DNA from: a virus
Strand: one strand, 5' to 3'
DNA: 35,910 bases
Virus record (IMG/VR): IMGVR_UViG_3300046535_001464
Span: 1 to 35,910 of that record
Position numbers and translations under genes: made by a program. The notes below the pieces were generated by a model that was given only the letters and a program-made list of their open reading frames with translations, searched no databases and was not told the origin of the DNA. This document shows positions 16,347 to 25,287 of the stretch, in pieces; positions within the stretch are counted from its first letter, which is position 1, and each line of letters starts with the position of its first letter.

Positions 16347-16916
16347 ATGCCAAACATCACCAATCCTGAAGCCCTGAAGTACCTGAACGAGTCGATCCGC
16401 CCCGGATGCAACCGACTCGGGAAGATGTATTACCTGGTCGATGGAGTTCGTGATCGCTGGGCAGGGCTGGCTGGAACAACAGCTCAGAAGAAGGCGATCA
16501 TGTTTCAGGACATCCACGACGCGGCCGACGCGGCTCGCGATTCGTTTCGTTGGACGTTCGACCGGGAGCAGCTCTGGTTCCTTGGAGTCAACACGATCAT
16601 CACGGACACGGCCGACCTGATCGCCGACGGACGCACTGACGTGATACCAGTGACCGGGGCGCAAGCTAACAGAGGCATCGACCGATTCCGGCAGTTCAAC
16701 AACGAGATGCGAACAGGGGACTTCGACTCGTTCGCGGCCGGCAACTACGCGACGTTCAACCAGGTACTGGTTGTTTGCACCGATGGACCGCTTGCATTCC
16801 TAGACTCTGACGTGGTGAACTTCATCAACCTCTGCTCTACGATTGCGAACCGATACGAAGCAGCCTCTAACTCCGAATTGAACACCATCCTCGCCCTTGC
16901 AACTAACCCGCACTAA
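16347..16916 (+). CDS. Unknown phage protein (189 aa)
   Basis: ATG 16347, with AGGAG just after the previous stop (about 16338-16342). Largely helical: KYLNESIRPGCNRLGKMYYL, then KKAIMFQDIHDAADAARDSF and an N/F-rich part NNEMRTGDFDSFAAGNYATF. No signal peptide, membrane segment or known motif is seen. It lies between the lyase and the beta-helix protein and ends with a one-base overlap (TAATG), so it probably serves the same adsorption structure. It could be a chaperone or adaptor for the fibre proteins; this is a guess from position only. Confidence 0.7.
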   Translation: MPNITNPEALKYLNESIRPGCNRLGKMYYLVDGVRDRWAGLAGTTAQKKAIMFQDIHDAADAARDSFRWTFDREQLWFLGVNTIITDTADLIADGRTDVIPVTGAQANRGIDRFRQFNNEMRTGDFDSFAAGNYATFNQVLVVCTDGPLAFLDSDVVNFINLCSTIANRYEAASNSELNTILALATNPH

Positions 16917-18316
16917 TGGCATACACCGAATTCTATGTCCAAACGACGGCAGACAACCTCAATGCGGGGTCCACGACCGCCGACGGTGCGGTTTACACCG
17001 GCGTCGGCGATTCGGACGGCACTTCAGTCTTCACCCCGAGCGACGGCAGCACTCCGGCCAGCACGGTCAATGCTGGTGACTTCGGCTCAGTTTATGTGAC
17101 CATCGGCGCGACCGTCGCTGTGTTTGTTGGCCGCGTTACAGTGGTTGCGCCAGGCGTCAACGGAGCGATCACGTTCTCGACGACCGCCAAGAGTGGGACG
17201 TTCCCGGCCGCGTCTGCTGGGGCGCACACGATTACTTGCAAGACTGGTGGAGCGTGGAAGGGACCGAACGGGGCGGTGCAGTTCCCGATCAACTTTGTCG
17301 CCGCTGCCATGACGGACGTAGCGGCCGATGTGCCAAGAGTCAACTTCAAGACTGGAGTGACTTACAGCATCACAGCGGCGATGTCCCATATTCCCGCTGG
17401 CCCATGTCGGTTCCAAGGATACACAGCAAGCCCTGGTGACGGCGGCAAAGCAATCATCGACGGCGGCACGTCGGGAACGAGCTACGTCTTATACTCCACC
17501 AGCGGCCTCAACGTGGACTTTGAGGACTTCATCTTTCAGAACAACGGGGCTACAGGAAGTGCCTCCGGTGTAGCGCTAGGCAACCATGAATTCTTCTTCC
17601 GCGGTGTTGTGGTACATGATGTCAGGGGGAACGGGATTGCAATATCTGGAACTGGAGTTTTAGTAGAGGCAGAAATATACAACGCGAATCAGTCCGCCGC
17701 CGGCACTGGCGGATTGAACCAGACTGGCGGTTCGGCTCGGCGTGTAACCATACACGACAACACTGGAACTGGAATCACCATTTCCGGTGGTGCGATTCAC
17801 AAGTGTATCATAGACACCAATACTGGTGTGGGAATTCAGGTTAACAACGTTGGAGTTCAAGAGATTACCGACACGGACGTTTACAACAGCGGCAGCGACG
17901 GGATCAAGCTGTCAGGATCTAATTCAGCAGTATTCATAGAGAACTGCAATCTCGTCAAGAACAACGGCTGGGGCATCAACGGGGCTGGAGTAGGTCACAA
18001 CGGAACGGTCACGAATTGCGGGTTCGGCTCTGGTACTCAAGCGAACGCTTCCGGCGCAACGACGGCGCTCTCTGGGATGCTCGAAACCGGAAGCGTCACT
18101 TACGCCAGCGGAGTCACGCCCTGGGTCGATCCGGCAAACGGCGACTTCAGGATTAGTCTGGCGGCGGCGAAGGGTGCTGGTCGCGGCGTATATACAGAAA
18201 CCGCCGCAAGCTATTCTGGCACGGTTGGCTTCCCGGACATTGGAGCGGCACAGCATCTTGATACTGACGGCGGCGGCGGCAGCGCTCTCATGTTCCTTGC
18301 GGTGAGGCAGTCATGA
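16916..18316 (+). CDS. Right-handed parallel beta-helix protein, probable tail spike or fibre
   Basis: A 466-residue protein. Residues ~185-400 show the repeated G/N/I ladder of a pectate-lyase-like right-handed beta-helix, e.g. RGNGIAISGTGV, DNTGTGITISGGAIHKCIID, NTGVGIQVNNV, SGSDGIKLSGSNSAV and KNNGWGINGAG. The N-terminal ~170 residues form a head domain (FYVQTTADNLNAGSTTADGA). Such proteins trimerise as spikes or depolymerases. I see no clear catalytic Asp/Glu pair, so activity is uncertain. Bases ~17480-18000 are visibly richer in A/T than the flanks, which may mark exchange of the receptor-binding part. Confidence 0.82.
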   Translation: MAYTEFYVQTTADNLNAGSTTADGAVYTGVGDSDGTSVFTPSDGSTPASTVNAGDFGSVYVTIGATVAVFVGRVTVVAPGVNGAITFSTTAKSGTFPAASAGAHTITCKTGGAWKGPNGAVQFPINFVAAAMTDVAADVPRVNFKTGVTYSITAAMSHIPAGPCRFQGYTASPGDGGKAIIDGGTSGTSYVLYSTSGLNVDFEDFIFQNNGATGSASGVALGNHEFFFRGVVVHDVRGNGIAISGTGVLVEAEIYNANQSAAGTGGLNQTGGSARRVTIHDNTGTGITISGGAIHKCIIDTNTGVGIQVNNVGVQEITDTDVYNSGSDGIKLSGSNSAVFIENCNLVKNNGWGINGAGVGHNGTVTNCGFGSGTQANASGATTALSGMLETGSVTYASGVTPWVDPANGDFRISLAAAKGAGRGVYTETAASYSGTVGFPDIGAAQHLDTDGGGGSALMFLAVRQS

Positions 18317-18528
18317 TTTCTCTGTCCACGGCCCCCGATACGCCGCCGAACCACGTCATCGTCCGGTTCGGGTCCGGCATCCCAGCCGATCTTCAATCCA
18401 TTTCCATGCTTAGAATGGAGAAGTTGCTGCGCGAACTCGGCGTCGCCGCAGAAGTCTATAAAGAGACCGCGCCGGACGACAGCCGGCTGCGGCGGAGCAT
18501 GACCAAGGAGCAGCGTGACAAGCTATGA
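18313..18528 (+). CDS. Small hypothetical phage protein (71 aa)
   Basis: ATGA overlaps on both sides. Sequence pattern: NHVIVRFGSGIPADLQSIS, a helix MLRMEKLLRELGV, then a charged C-terminus MTKEQRDKL. Soluble and without cysteines. It sits directly before a radical SAM enzyme, but lacks features of a modified precursor peptide. No function is recognised. Confidence 0.65.
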   Translation: MISLSTAPDTPPNHVIVRFGSGIPADLQSISMLRMEKLLRELGVAAEVYKETAPDDSRLRRSMTKEQRDKL

Positions 18529-19640
18529 GCGACCTGCAAGACTTCACCGACAATCTCATTCTCGACGGCACTAAAGTTGGCTGGCACGGGGACCGCATCG
18601 CCGCGTGGCAGCGGGGCGAACGCATTGCGCCCATCACCATCGACTGCTCGATGACTCGCCAGTGTAACGCCGCCTGCTCGTTTTGCTACGCCTCTCTACA
18701 AGCCTCGGAAGGCGGACAGATTACCAAGGAAAACTTCTTCAACTTTCTTTCCGACGCGGCCGAGATCGGCGTGAAGGGCGTCAGCTTCATTTCCGACGGC
18801 GAATCGACGGTCGTGCCCTGGTACGCGGACGCGGTCGAGTACGGCCACTCGCTCGGTCTCGCTATTGGGGCCGGCTCCAACGGGATCAAGCTCACCAAGC
18901 CCGTTCTGGAACGCATCCTGCCCTGTCTAACTTACCTCCGTTTTAACTTCTCGGCTGGAGATCGCAAGCGGTACGCCGAGATCATGGGCGTACCATCTCA
19001 TTTCTACGACGATGTGATCCAGAACATCACCGACGCGATGGCCATCGTTCGCCGGGACAGTCTTTCGGTCAACGTGAACATGCAGCTGGTCTGCGACCCG
19101 CGCGATGGCGACCAAATCATCCCGTTCGCCGAGCTGGCCTGCTCCCTGCGTCCCCATTACGCCATCATCAAACACTGTGCCGACTCGGTGGACCACGCCC
19201 TCGGCGTGGACTATTCGCGCTACGCGGCCCTCGAAGCCGATTTTCATCGGGCCGAAGAGATCGGCCGGCTCTCTGGCGTCCGAGTGACCGTGAAATGGTC
19301 GCGCTTGGACGGGAAACGCACTTACTCGCGGTGCATGGGTCCGCCGTTCCTGCTGCAAATCTCCGGCAACGGCACCGTAGCCTCGTGCGGGTTTCACTTC
19401 AATGAGAAGTACAAGAAATTCCATCTAGGTTCGATCTGCGAGACCCGCTTCAAGGATATTTGGAATTCCGACTACTATTGGGAGGCGGTCCGCTACCTGA
19501 ACAGCGATGAGTTCGACCCGCGCGAGCGCTGTGGTCCAAATTGTCTTCAACATAATACTAATGACTTCCTGTTCAAATACGTCAACGGCCGGGTCACGCT
19601 GCCAACCACGCCGGCTCCCGCTCACTCGGAGTTCATTTGA
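18525..19640 (+). CDS. Radical SAM enzyme with SPASM-like C-terminus
   Basis: A 371-residue protein. The cluster motif is CNAACSFCYA (C47, C51, C54), binding a 4Fe-4S cluster that cleaves S-adenosylmethionine. FISDGEST and GAGSNGIKL fit the SAM-binding strands of the partial TIM barrel. The C-terminal part has further cysteines (RCMGPPFLL, VASCGFHF, SICETRFKDIW, RCGPNC), with the 'G-C-x(n)-G-I-W' layout of SPASM auxiliary-cluster domains. SPASM enzymes modify peptides or small molecules such as aminoglycosides. Here the next gene encodes a nucleotidyltransferase, suggesting sugar-like chemistry (inference). Coupled by ATGA and TTGA overlaps to its neighbours. Confidence 0.88.
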   Translation: MSDLQDFTDNLILDGTKVGWHGDRIAAWQRGERIAPITIDCSMTRQCNAACSFCYASLQASEGGQITKENFFNFLSDAAEIGVKGVSFISDGESTVVPWYADAVEYGHSLGLAIGAGSNGIKLTKPVLERILPCLTYLRFNFSAGDRKRYAEIMGVPSHFYDDVIQNITDAMAIVRRDSLSVNVNMQLVCDPRDGDQIIPFAELACSLRPHYAIIKHCADSVDHALGVDYSRYAALEADFHRAEEIGRLSGVRVTVKWSRLDGKRTYSRCMGPPFLLQISGNGTVASCGFHFNEKYKKFHLGSICETRFKDIWNSDYYWEAVRYLNSDEFDPRERCGPNCLQHNTNDFLFKYVNGRVTLPTTPAPAHSEFI

Positions 19641-20101
19641 AAATCCACTCGCTGGCTCTTCTCTCTCTGATCTCGTCCGAACTTCGCTCGGACGGCTCGC
19701 GGATCGTGCTGGCCCACGGCTGTTTTGACGTGCCGCATGTCGGCCACGCCCGCCATCTGCAAGCTGCCAAGCGCCTGGGTGATGTCTTGATCGTGACCAT
19801 CACGTCGGACGCGCATGTCGCCAAGGGGCCGGACCGCCCGGCGTTCCCGGCCGTTCTTCGGTGCGAGGCTATCGCCGCCATGTCCTGCGTGGACTACGTC
19901 GCGATTTGCGACTCGCCGACCGCCGCTATCGCCATCCAGGCCATCCGGCCGCACATCTACGTCAAAGGTCCGGAGGCTCTCTCCTCGCCGTCGCCGGGCC
20001 TGCTTGCGGAAATCGCGATGGTGCGAGAAATTGGGAGCGAAATCGCATACACTGACGACGTAGTGTTCTCGTCCACCGAAATTCTGCGTCGGCTGGGGTA
20101 A
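19637..20101 (+). CDS. HxGH nucleotidyltransferase (cytidylyltransferase / RfaE2-like)
   Basis: A 154-residue single-domain enzyme. AHGCFDVPHVGHARHL (~26-41) holds the HxGH motif (H34-H37). Later come PAVLRCEAIAAMSCVDYV, PHIYVKGPE and FSSTEILRRL, as in glycerol-3-phosphate cytidylyltransferase and the nucleotidyltransferase half of heptose-phosphate adenylyltransferase. It would join a nucleotide to a phosphorylated sugar or polyol; CTP or ATP cannot be told apart by eye. TTG 19637 is the start, overlapping the radical SAM stop, so the two are coupled. It probably supplies the activated donor for the glycosyltransferases downstream (inference). Confidence 0.88.
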   Translation: MKIHSLALLSLISSELRSDGSRIVLAHGCFDVPHVGHARHLQAAKRLGDVLIVTITSDAHVAKGPDRPAFPAVLRCEAIAAMSCVDYVAICDSPTAAIAIQAIRPHIYVKGPEALSSPSPGLLAEIAMVREIGSEIAYTDDVVFSSTEILRRLG

Positions 20102-20103
20102 TT

Positions 20104-22977
20104 ATGGCCAACGTCCCCGTAAACCCTACCGCTTCCTACACCGTCGGCGCGGAAGTGATCGGCGGCATCGACTACCAGCTTGTGAAGCTGGTGGGCGGGC
20201 AGGCCGGCTCGACCCAGCCGATCCCTGGCGATTCCACGCTCGGTCTGGGCGTGCAGGTTCTTAACGTCCCGCAAGTCGGCGTGTCGTCCATGCCGGCCGT
20301 TTCCGGCACCGTCACCGTCGCAACCGGAACCGTCACCGTCGCGGGTGGCTCCCTGAACGTTGTTTCGACCGTCGCGGCGATCCTCGGTTCGGTTCTCATC
20401 TCCGGAACCGTGTCCGTTTCCGGCGCGGCCGGCGGCGGCGTGACCACGACCGCTCCGCCGTCGATCTCCGCGGCCGGCCAGGTGATGTGGATCGCGGGCG
20501 GACAATCAACCACCGCCTTTCCCGTGGTCGTCACCGGAACAGTCACCGCTGGCGCTGGGACCACCGTTGTTTCCATCGGCAACGTGGTTCCTGTCACCAC
20601 TGCCGCCTCTGTCTCAGTCACCGGCCTGCCGGTCTGGCTCAATCCGACCCAGCAAGTTGTCGTCTCCGGCCTAGCTGGGCAGTCGGTTTCGGCTGTTGTC
20701 AGCGGCACTGTGTCCGTTCTCAACGTCGTTCCAATCACCACGGCCGCATCAGTCTCGGTCACGGGCCTTCCTGTATGGCTTAATCCCACCCAGCAGGTGG
20801 TCGTTTCCGGTCTAGTTGGTCACTCCATCACCGGCTCGGTCAATATCGTCTCGACCGTGACCGTGACCGGCTCGGTCGGCATCTCGAACATGCCAGCGGT
20901 GTCCATCTCTGGCATCGTGCCGGTGACAACCGCCGCTTCTGTCTCCGTCACTGGCCTTCCCGTCTGGTTGAACCCGACTCAATCGGTCAACATCGGCTCC
21001 ATCGCCTCCACGGTGAACGTCGCCATTGTGGCGGGTGCCGGCGGCGGCGGGTCTGTGACTACAGCCTCTCCCTCAATCTCGGCCACGGGCCAGGTGATGT
21101 GGCTGGCAGGTGGCCAATCGACTACGGCGTCGCCGATCTTCGTGTCGCAGATCAACCCGCCAGCGGGTGGTGGCGGCTCTGTGACCACGGCGGTCCCATC
21201 GGTCTCGGCCACGGGCCAGATCATGTGGATCGTTGGCGGTCAATCGACCACGGCGTTCCCCGTTGTTGTGACCGGGACTGTGACGGCCGGCGCTGGAACC
21301 ACGGTCGTCTCGATCCAGAACATCGTCGCCGTCACCACCGCGGCTTCCGTCAGCGTCTCCGGCCTCCCTGTGTGGCTAAACCCGACCCAGCAGGTAGTGG
21401 TCAGCGGCTTTGCCGGCCAGTCTGTGTCTGCTGTTGTTTCTGGCACAGTGACAGTCAACGGATCGGTATCTCTTTCCGGCACTGGTCTTGTTTCCGTTGT
21501 CCCTGGCCTGTCGGTTTCGGCCGTCGTCTCCGGGACAATCTCGGTTCTAAACGTGGTCCCTGTGACCACGGCTGCATCAGTCAGCGTTACCGCCCTCCCG
21601 GTCTGGCTTAATCCCACTCAACAAGTGGTGGTTTCTGGCTTCGCGGGCCAATCGGTCTCGGCGGTTGTCTCGGGAACGGTAACAGTCAATGGCTCAGTTT
21701 CTCTATCCGGCACTGGCCTTGTCTCTGTTGTGCCCGGCTTGTCGGTCTCGGCAGTTGTTTCCGGCACCGTGACCGTCTCCGGCTACTCCGTCACCACCGC
21801 CGTCCCCTCTGCGTCCGCCACTGGCGGCGTCATGTGGATCGTGGGCGGACAGTCCACAACCGCTTTCCCGGTCGTTGTCACTGGCACCGTGACCGCTGGG
21901 GCCGGCACGACCGTCGTCAGCATCCAAAACATCGTCGCTGTGACGACGGCTGCATCTGTCTCTGTCTCCGGTCTTCCGGTTTGGCTGAATCCGACTCAGA
22001 CTGTCGCTGTTTCCGGCGCGATTGCTGCTGTCACGACGCAGTCGAACGTGACCGGCGCGCCGATCTGGTTGGCTCCGACGCAGACAATGACGGTCACGGT
22101 CGCAAACGCGCTTTACACGTCCACGGCGGTCACGACTGGAACAGCCCAGGCCGTCTGGATCATGAATCCGACGACGGTCACTGTGACCATCGCCGGGACC
22201 ACCACGGGCACGATTTCTCTGCTTTCCATCGTTCCGGTTACGACCCAGACCTCCGTCAGCGTCTCCGGCATCCCCATCTGGTTCAACCCTGGCGCTTTGG
22301 TCGCTATTTCGGGCGTAGTTCCCGTCACCACCGCGGCTTCCGTGTCGGTTTCGGCGGTTCCTGTCTGGCTGAACCCGACTCAGACGGTGGCTATGTCGGG
22401 CATGGTTTTCACTACAGCGCATCCAGACGTGACCGTAACCGTCCCGGTGATTCGGAACATCCCGTATGGGTCGGTTACAGGCACGGCGCTTTATCAGGAA
22501 CTTCAGGTCAATACGACGGGTCAACTGGTCGTAACCGTGACCGGAGCGCCAGCATTTGTCCCGGTCATGATCCAGGTCTCATCGACCGCCATCGCTCAGT
22601 CTGCGGCGTTCTATGCGATGACGATCTGGACTGGCGGCACGGTGGCTGGAGCAGGGACCACTGCATGGCCGGTCCCGGCCGGAAAGCAGTTTCGGCTCCT
22701 TAATATTCAGGCCGTGATGACAACATCGGCGGCAGTCGGCGGCACCGTCCAGTTCGTCGTCGTTGCGGCCACGGCCACGGCATCAATGAACTCTGCATCC
22801 TTCCGAACCCAGGGGTTCCAGGGTCTCATTCAAGGCGTTGTGACGGCTCTGCCAGTAGCCGTTGGTCCGTTGTTCGTGGAGGCAGACACGCCGGCCGCGA
22901 CCACTATCGGCGTGGCCATTGTCGCATCCACTGCGGCTGTTCTTCAAAATGTGATTGTCCAAGGATACTTGTTCTAA
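20104..22977 (+). CDS. 957-aa Ser/Thr/Val-rich repeat protein, probable virion fibre
   Basis: Almost wholly made of beta-type repeats. One unit reads VTTAASVSVTGLPVWLNPTQ with a following VVVSG, seen about seven times. The other reads SATGQVMW-GGQSTTAFPVV, then VTGTVTAGAGTTVVSI. Two consecutive 77-residue units share a 35-residue identical core. The last ~180 residues (from ~IPYGSVTGTALYQELQ) are non-repetitive and look globular. Such Val/Ser/Thr repeats fit a long trimeric fibre. It lies between a nucleotidyltransferase and an OGT-like transferase and is very rich in Ser/Thr, making it a natural candidate for O-glycosylation (inference). The near-identical protein repeats differ strongly at synonymous positions. 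Confidence 0.85.
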   Translation: MANVPVNPTASYTVGAEVIGGIDYQLVKLVGGQAGSTQPIPGDSTLGLGVQVLNVPQVGVSSMPAVSGTVTVATGTVTVAGGSLNVVSTVAAILGSVLISGTVSVSGAAGGGVTTTAPPSISAAGQVMWIAGGQSTTAFPVVVTGTVTAGAGTTVVSIGNVVPVTTAASVSVTGLPVWLNPTQQVVVSGLAGQSVSAVVSGTVSVLNVVPITTAASVSVTGLPVWLNPTQQVVVSGLVGHSITGSVNIVSTVTVTGSVGISNMPAVSISGIVPVTTAASVSVTGLPVWLNPTQSVNIGSIASTVNVAIVAGAGGGGSVTTASPSISATGQVMWLAGGQSTTASPIFVSQINPPAGGGGSVTTAVPSVSATGQIMWIVGGQSTTAFPVVVTGTVTAGAGTTVVSIQNIVAVTTAASVSVSGLPVWLNPTQQVVVSGFAGQSVSAVVSGTVTVNGSVSLSGTGLVSVVPGLSVSAVVSGTISVLNVVPVTTAASVSVTALPVWLNPTQQVVVSGFAGQSVSAVVSGTVTVNGSVSLSGTGLVSVVPGLSVSAVVSGTVTVSGYSVTTAVPSASATGGVMWIVGGQSTTAFPVVVTGTVTAGAGTTVVSIQNIVAVTTAASVSVSGLPVWLNPTQTVAVSGAIAAVTTQSNVTGAPIWLAPTQTMTVTVANALYTSTAVTTGTAQAVWIMNPTTVTVTIAGTTTGTISLLSIVPVTTQTSVSVSGIPIWFNPGALVAISGVVPVTTAASVSVSAVPVWLNPTQTVAMSGMVFTTAHPDVTVTVPVIRNIPYGSVTGTALYQELQVNTTGQLVVTVTGAPAFVPVMIQVSSTAIAQSAAFYAMTIWTGGTVAGAGTTAWPVPAGKQFRLLNIQAVMTTSAAVGGTVQFVVVAATATASMNSASFRTQGFQGLIQGVVTALPVAVGPLFVEADTPAATTIGVAIVASTAAVLQNVIVQGYLF

Positions 22978-22987
22978 CGGAGCATAG

Positions 22988-24706
22988 ATGGCTCAGGCAT
23001 ACGTTATTTGCCCGGCTCAGGGCAGCGATCAGGCGGACGAGTGGGTGCGGCTCGGGGTGGATTCGCAAGTTTCTTCAAACACGTCTCCCGACGTCGCTGC
23101 ACGCAATTCCAAGCTGGCCGAGGCGCAGGCTCGCTATCAGCAAGCCCTTCGCCTGGACCCGCGGCACGCAATTGCGACGATGAATCTCGCCATCGTGTTC
23201 GCGCAGTCGAATCTTCTCAACGAGGCCATGCTCACCATCGAGCGGGCGGAGATGTTCGACGGCGTCCATAGCATCATCCCCATGAACCGGGCGATGATGG
23301 CCTTAGAGTCGGATCGTATCGACGAGGCACTCACCTGCGCCCGTCGCGCCGTCGTTCTGGCTCCGAAAGAGGTGCCGGCCCTGCTCACCCTGGCCCAAGT
23401 TCTGGCCACGGCCGGCCTCGCTCATGAAGCGGTGCCGCTCTACAATCAGATTCTCGACCTGGACCCGAAGCATCCGACCGCAGCGGTGAACGCCTGCTTC
23501 GTCCAAACGCTCACGTCTGCGTCTCCCGCTGCCCTTCTCGCTCAGCGCAAGCGGTGGTACGAGGTCAATCGCCATCCCGTCGCCTTCGCCCCGCACCTGA
23601 ACGACCATTCTCTGGACCGGCCGCTCCGCATTGGCTATGTCGGGGGCGACTTCAAGCAGCACAGCGCGGCCTTCATCTTCTCGCACGTCCTGCTGCACCA
23701 TACGCCGGCCGTTGAGATGTATCTGTACTCGACGCTGCCTTCCGACCCGGTCGCCGACTACAAGACCAAGCGATTCGTGGACCTGGCCGGCCCACGCTGG
23801 CGGGACATCTCGACTCTCACCGACGAAGCCGCCGACGCTCTTATCCGCAAGGACAAGATCGACATCCTGGTGGACCTTGCGGCCCACACGAACGGTGGCC
23901 GACTGGCGCTCTTCACTCGCAAGCCTGCGCCCGTCCAGGTCTCTGCCTGGGGATTCGCCCACGGGACCGGCGTGCCTGAGATCGACTACTTCTTCGCGGA
24001 CCCGATTGCGGTCCCGGAGCAAGACCGCCAGTTCTACGCCGAGAAGGTCGTCGATTTGCCGTGCATTGTGACGATGGAGCCGCCGACCGAGTACAACCAC
24101 AAGCCGTCGTCGCATCCGCCCATCCGCAAGAACGGCTACATCACGTTCGGCTCTTACGCCCGTTATGAGAAGATGTCCGACGAGTGTCTTCGGTCTTTCG
24201 CCGAGATCATGCAGCGTGTCCCCGAATCGCGGATGACTTTTAAGGACAACGCTTATCGGCGACCCTACAGCCTCCGCCGCATCATGTCCCTAATGCCGAA
24301 CATCGCTCCAGAGCGACTGCTCTTCAGTACGGCCACCAACCACCCCGACCACATGTTGGCCTACCAGCAGTGCGACCTGGCCCTGGACCCGTGGCCGCAC
24401 GGCGGCGGGGTGGTCAGCATGGAACAGCTCTACATGGGCGTCCCGCTTCTGACCCTTTACGGCACCCAGCCGGCGGGCCGCTCGGCGGCGTCCATTCTGG
24501 CGGCGATGAACCGGACCGACTGGATCACGGGCACGCCGGAAGCGTACATTGAGAAGGCGGTCGCCCTGGCCGAAAATCCCAAGCCTTTGGGCGACGCCCG
24601 CAAGACTCTGCGCGACGAATTGCTCAAATCGCCCGTGGTCGCCGGCTACGTCGAAGCGGTCGAAGCCAAGTACCGCGAAATCTGGCGGAAGTGGGTGGAA
24701 TCATGA
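22988..24706 (+). CDS. TPR + OGT-like glycosyltransferase (GT41 family)
   Basis: A 572-residue protein. TPR helices occupy ~43-175 (EAQARYQQALRLDPRHAIAT, LLTLAQVLATAGLAHEAVPL). The catalytic part follows: LRIGYVGGDFKQHSAAF (H225, matching the OGT histidine), KIDILVDLAAHTNGGRLALF, then YITFGSYARYEKMSDECLRS (K395 where OGT has its UDP-contacting lysine) and WPHGGGVVSMEQLYMGVPLL. This is the SPINDLY/O-GlcNAc transferase fold, which transfers a sugar from a nucleotide donor to Ser/Thr of proteins bound by the TPR part. In phage it could act on virion or host proteins. Its position right after a Ser/Thr-rich repeat protein suggests that substrate. It ends in an ATGA overlap. Confidence 0.93.
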   Translation: MAQAYVICPAQGSDQADEWVRLGVDSQVSSNTSPDVAARNSKLAEAQARYQQALRLDPRHAIATMNLAIVFAQSNLLNEAMLTIERAEMFDGVHSIIPMNRAMMALESDRIDEALTCARRAVVLAPKEVPALLTLAQVLATAGLAHEAVPLYNQILDLDPKHPTAAVNACFVQTLTSASPAALLAQRKRWYEVNRHPVAFAPHLNDHSLDRPLRIGYVGGDFKQHSAAFIFSHVLLHHTPAVEMYLYSTLPSDPVADYKTKRFVDLAGPRWRDISTLTDEAADALIRKDKIDILVDLAAHTNGGRLALFTRKPAPVQVSAWGFAHGTGVPEIDYFFADPIAVPEQDRQFYAEKVVDLPCIVTMEPPTEYNHKPSSHPPIRKNGYITFGSYARYEKMSDECLRSFAEIMQRVPESRMTFKDNAYRRPYSLRRIMSLMPNIAPERLLFSTATNHPDHMLAYQQCDLALDPWPHGGGVVSMEQLYMGVPLLTLYGTQPAGRSAASILAAMNRTDWITGTPEAYIEKAVALAENPKPLGDARKTLRDELLKSPVVAGYVEAVEAKYREIWRKWVES

Positions 24707-25287
24707 CCCGCGACACTCTGATCGCCTTCTCGGCTCGCGTCCGCACCGCGTTCCTGGCGAAGCAAATCCGCTCGCCAGTCCACCTCTGCTCGGACACGCA
24801 GGCCCAGCCGCTCATTGAAATCTTCAAGTCCATCCGCCCACAGGATTATGTCTTTGCGACGTGGCGAAACATGTTTCACGCCCTTTTGAAAGGGATTCCA
24901 GAGGATGAACTCTTCGCCCAAATCCTCGAAGGCCGGTCGATGTATATTTCATCAAAGGCCCACAATTTCATGTCCGGCTCTATCGTGGGCGGGATGTTGC
25001 CGATTGCGGCCGGCGTGGCGGCAGGGCTGAAACGGAAAGTCTCAGACGCCAGAGTCCATGTGTTTGTCGGCGATATGGCCGCTTCAGCCGGCTTGTTCCA
25101 TGAATTCGAGCAGTATTGCCAGGGTCATCGCCTTCCGGTCCAGGTGATTGTCGAGAGCAACGGCCTCAGCACAGACACGCCCACGGCCGCGGCGTGGGGC
25201 AACAGCATTCGGTCGCTCCGGATCGACTGGTATCACTACGACCGCACGACGCCGCACGTTGGAGTAGGAGAACATGTCTCATTCTGA
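24703..25287 (+). CDS. Thiamine-diphosphate enzyme, E1-alpha-like half
   Basis: A 194-residue protein with the E1-alpha/transketolase-N pattern: KAHNFMSGSIVGGMLPIAAG, then VFVGDMAASAGLFHEFEQYC and LPVQVIVESNGLSTDTP. The ThDP motif GDG-x26-N is read as GDM (123-125) with N153, so the Mg-binding Asp and Asn are kept while the third Gly is Met. Typical E1-alpha has ~330 residues; this version is short and lacks a peripheral part. The beta-like partner starts inside its 3' end. No E2 or E3 gene is present, so a free decarboxylase, ligase or ketolase-type reaction is likelier than a dehydrogenase complex (inference). Confidence 0.82.
   Translation: MTRDTLIAFSARVRTAFLAKQIRSPVHLCSDTQAQPLIEIFKSIRPQDYVFATWRNMFHALLKGIPEDELFAQILEGRSMYISSKAHNFMSGSIVGGMLPIAAGVAAGLKRKVSDARVHVFVGDMAASAGLFHEFEQYCQGHRLPVQVIVESNGLSTDTPTAAAWGNSIRSLRIDWYHYDRTTPHVGVGEHVSF

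Noticed and set aside
18313-18528. Precursor peptide for the adjacent radical SAM enzyme
   Set aside because: The 71-residue protein has no leader/core division, no cysteine and no repeated core; it looks like an ordinary small helical protein.
20104-22977. CRISPR-like or other DNA repeat array
   Set aside because: The repetition exists at protein level only; the DNA copies differ at many positions, there are no fixed spacers, and a single frame covers it all.
20104-22977. Diversity-generating retroelement target
   Set aside because: Differences between repeats are silent and not limited to adenines, and no reverse transcriptase gene is visible.
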